Shown here one piece after another: positions 5,598 to 6,468 of a stretch of DNA of 6,468 nucleotides. The notes under the pieces are model-generated. The model saw nothing but the letters and a program-made list of their open reading frames with translations. It had not been told where the DNA came from and made no database searches. The DNA lies in NCBI GenBank assembly GCA_027023115.1, contig JALVWZ010000401.1:1-6468 (forward strand), in the 5' to 3' direction. Position numbers and translations under genes: made by a program. The first letter of the stretch is position 1, and each line of letters begins with the position of its first letter. The DNA is from Thermaceae bacterium (GTDB lineage Bacteria; Deinococcota; Deinococci; Deinococcales; Marinithermaceae).

Positions 5598-6468
5598 ATG
5601 AGGAAAGCGCTGTTGTTGTTGCTCGTTTTTGTGGCTGGATGTGCTCCCCGCTTGAGCGGCGTCGCACCGGACAGGGTTCCCGGCCCCTATACCTGGGACC
5701 CGCAAAAGGCGCCAGTGGAGTGGTGGTACGTTTCGGCCTACCTGCCCGAGCAAAAGCTCGCCTTCCACTGGGCGTTCTTCAAGTACTACGCCCCCAAAGG
5801 TTACAAGGTGGCCGGCCTGCCGGCCCGCAGCGTATTCCCGTACCCTTTCGCCAGCAGCCACGTGGCCATAACCGACCTGGCTGCCGACACCTTCAAGTTC
5901 TACGAAAAGCACGACTTCCCGGGGCTCAAGGCCAAGGTGTCGGGCCACCCGTTGCGACTGGAGCTGGAGGGGTGGTTGTTCGAACGGGTGCCGGACGGCT
6001 TCAGGCTGCACGCCGGCCCGCTGGACCTGACCCTCAAGCCGAGCAGGCCGCCGGTGCTGCACCCGCCGGGCTGGTCGGGCAATGAGAAAGTCGGCCGCAT
6101 GTACTATGTTTCGTACACCCGTGCCGATTTGAGTGGCACCATCGCTGGTCGTAAGGTGAGCGGGATAGCCTGGATAGACCACCAATGGGGTGGCCAGCTA
6201 AGCGGCGTTACCGCGCTTTGGGACTGGTTCGGGGTTCATATCTCGAACGGTGACGACCTGATGCTCTACCGGATTCGCGACGCCAAGGGGCGGGTAGTAG
6301 CCTTGCAGGGATCGCAAGTAACCAAAGAAGGTAAAGCATACCCGCTTTTGGACCTGGAAATGGAGCCGTATCTCAACTGGACCTCGCCACAAACCGGCTT
6401 TACCTACCGCATAGCCTGGCGGGTTAGCGGCCGCGGTTGGTCTTTGACCCTGCGCCCCAAGCGTTTGG
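5598..6468 (+). CDS. Lipoprotein with CrtC/AttH lipocalin-like domain, C-terminus cut by window edge
   Basis: The first 290 residues are visible; the gene continues past the right edge. It starts with a lipoprotein signal peptide: MRK, a Leu/Val-rich stretch and the lipobox VAGC, making C15 the expected lipidated cysteine, so the protein is likely membrane-anchored and outside the cytoplasm. The mature part resembles the CrtC/AttH ('predicted secreted hydrolase', double lipocalin-like) family, with EWWY at 41-44, HWAFFK at 57-62, SSHVAITD at 86-93, YYVSYTRADLSG at 169-180, WIDHQWGG at 192-199 and WDWFGVHISNGDDLMLYR at 208-225. Relatives include hydroxyneurosporene synthase (carotenoid 1,2-hydratase), but most members have no proven function and an export signal argues against simple transfer of the carotenoid role. 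About 50-80 residues should be missing by comparison with a usual length near 350. It is separated from korB by a terminator and probably transcribed on its own. Confidence 0.85.
   Translation, partial: MRKALLLLLVFVAGCAPRLSGVAPDRVPGPYTWDPQKAPVEWWYVSAYLPEQKLAFHWAFFKYYAPKGYKVAGLPARSVFPYPFASSHVAITDLAADTFKFYEKHDFPGLKAKVSGHPLRLELEGWLFERVPDGFRLHAGPLDLTLKPSRPPVLHPPGWSGNEKVGRMYYVSYTRADLSGTIAGRKVSGIAWIDHQWGGQLSGVTALWDWFGVHISNGDDLMLYRIRDAKGRVVALQGSQVTKEGKAYPLLDLEMEPYLNWTSPQTGFTYRIAWRVSGRGWSLTLRPKRL

Noticed and set aside
5587..5601. Five-codon mini-frame ATG-CTA-CGG-GCA-TGA overlapping the lipoprotein ATG
   Set aside because: It could look like a coupled leader peptide, but it has no ribosome site and its ATG lies within the -10 candidate, so it would not be transcribed if the mRNA is leaderless.
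5538..6185. Minus-strand open frame of 215 codons opposite the lipoprotein gene
   Set aside because: It runs antisense through a gene with a lipobox and CrtC-type motifs and crosses the terminator; no recognisable domain or ribosome site.
1..6468. A new defence, mobile or otherwise undescribed system
   Set aside because: All six genes belong to recognisable families with intact key residues in their visible parts; there are no repeats, integrase, transposase or atypical composition to support an accessory system.

Overview
The window is GC-rich bacterial DNA (above 60% GC by eye). It has closely packed genes with strong AGGAGG-type ribosome sites and heavy use of G/C-ending codons such as CTC for Leu and GAG for Glu. 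Codon style, a possible leaderless start and a fused gamma-alpha 2-oxoacid:ferredoxin oxidoreductase together suggest a Deinococcota/Thermaceae-like thermophile. That is an inference from style; no rRNA or other phylogenetic marker lies in the window.

The left half is read on the minus strand, in the order tatD, thiI, then a secreted phospholipase D-like protein cut by the left edge. tatD and thiI overlap by 7 bases. The PLD-like gene follows thiI after 47 bases and carries its own strong ribosome site, so all three may share one transcript. Products are a metal-dependent TatD-type nuclease, the tRNA 4-thiouridine synthase ThiI (short form without rhodanese domain) and an exported HKD-motif protein. 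No obvious shared pathway links them.

A 134-base divergent intergenic region (2770-2903) separates this cluster from the plus-strand korA-korB operon. The operon has a candidate extended -10 promoter, a small dyad in the leader and a good ribosome site. KorA (gamma and alpha domains fused) and KorB (TPP and [4Fe-4S] subunit) together form a complete CoA-dependent 2-oxoacid:ferredoxin oxidoreductase of the two-subunit YPITP type. A near-perfect intrinsic terminator closes the operon.

Directly behind the terminator, a TATGCT -10-like box sits 6 bases before the ATG of a lipoprotein gene of the CrtC/AttH lipocalin-like family. This gene runs off the right edge. The layout fits a leaderless transcript.

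All long stretches are explained by these six genes, and I see no tRNA, rRNA, insertion sequence, CRISPR array or phage feature. The content is mostly ordinary housekeeping and central metabolism. The points worth checking are local: substitutions in the KorA substrate motif, the terminator-promoter junction, the leader dyad and the predicted second HKD motif just past the left edge.
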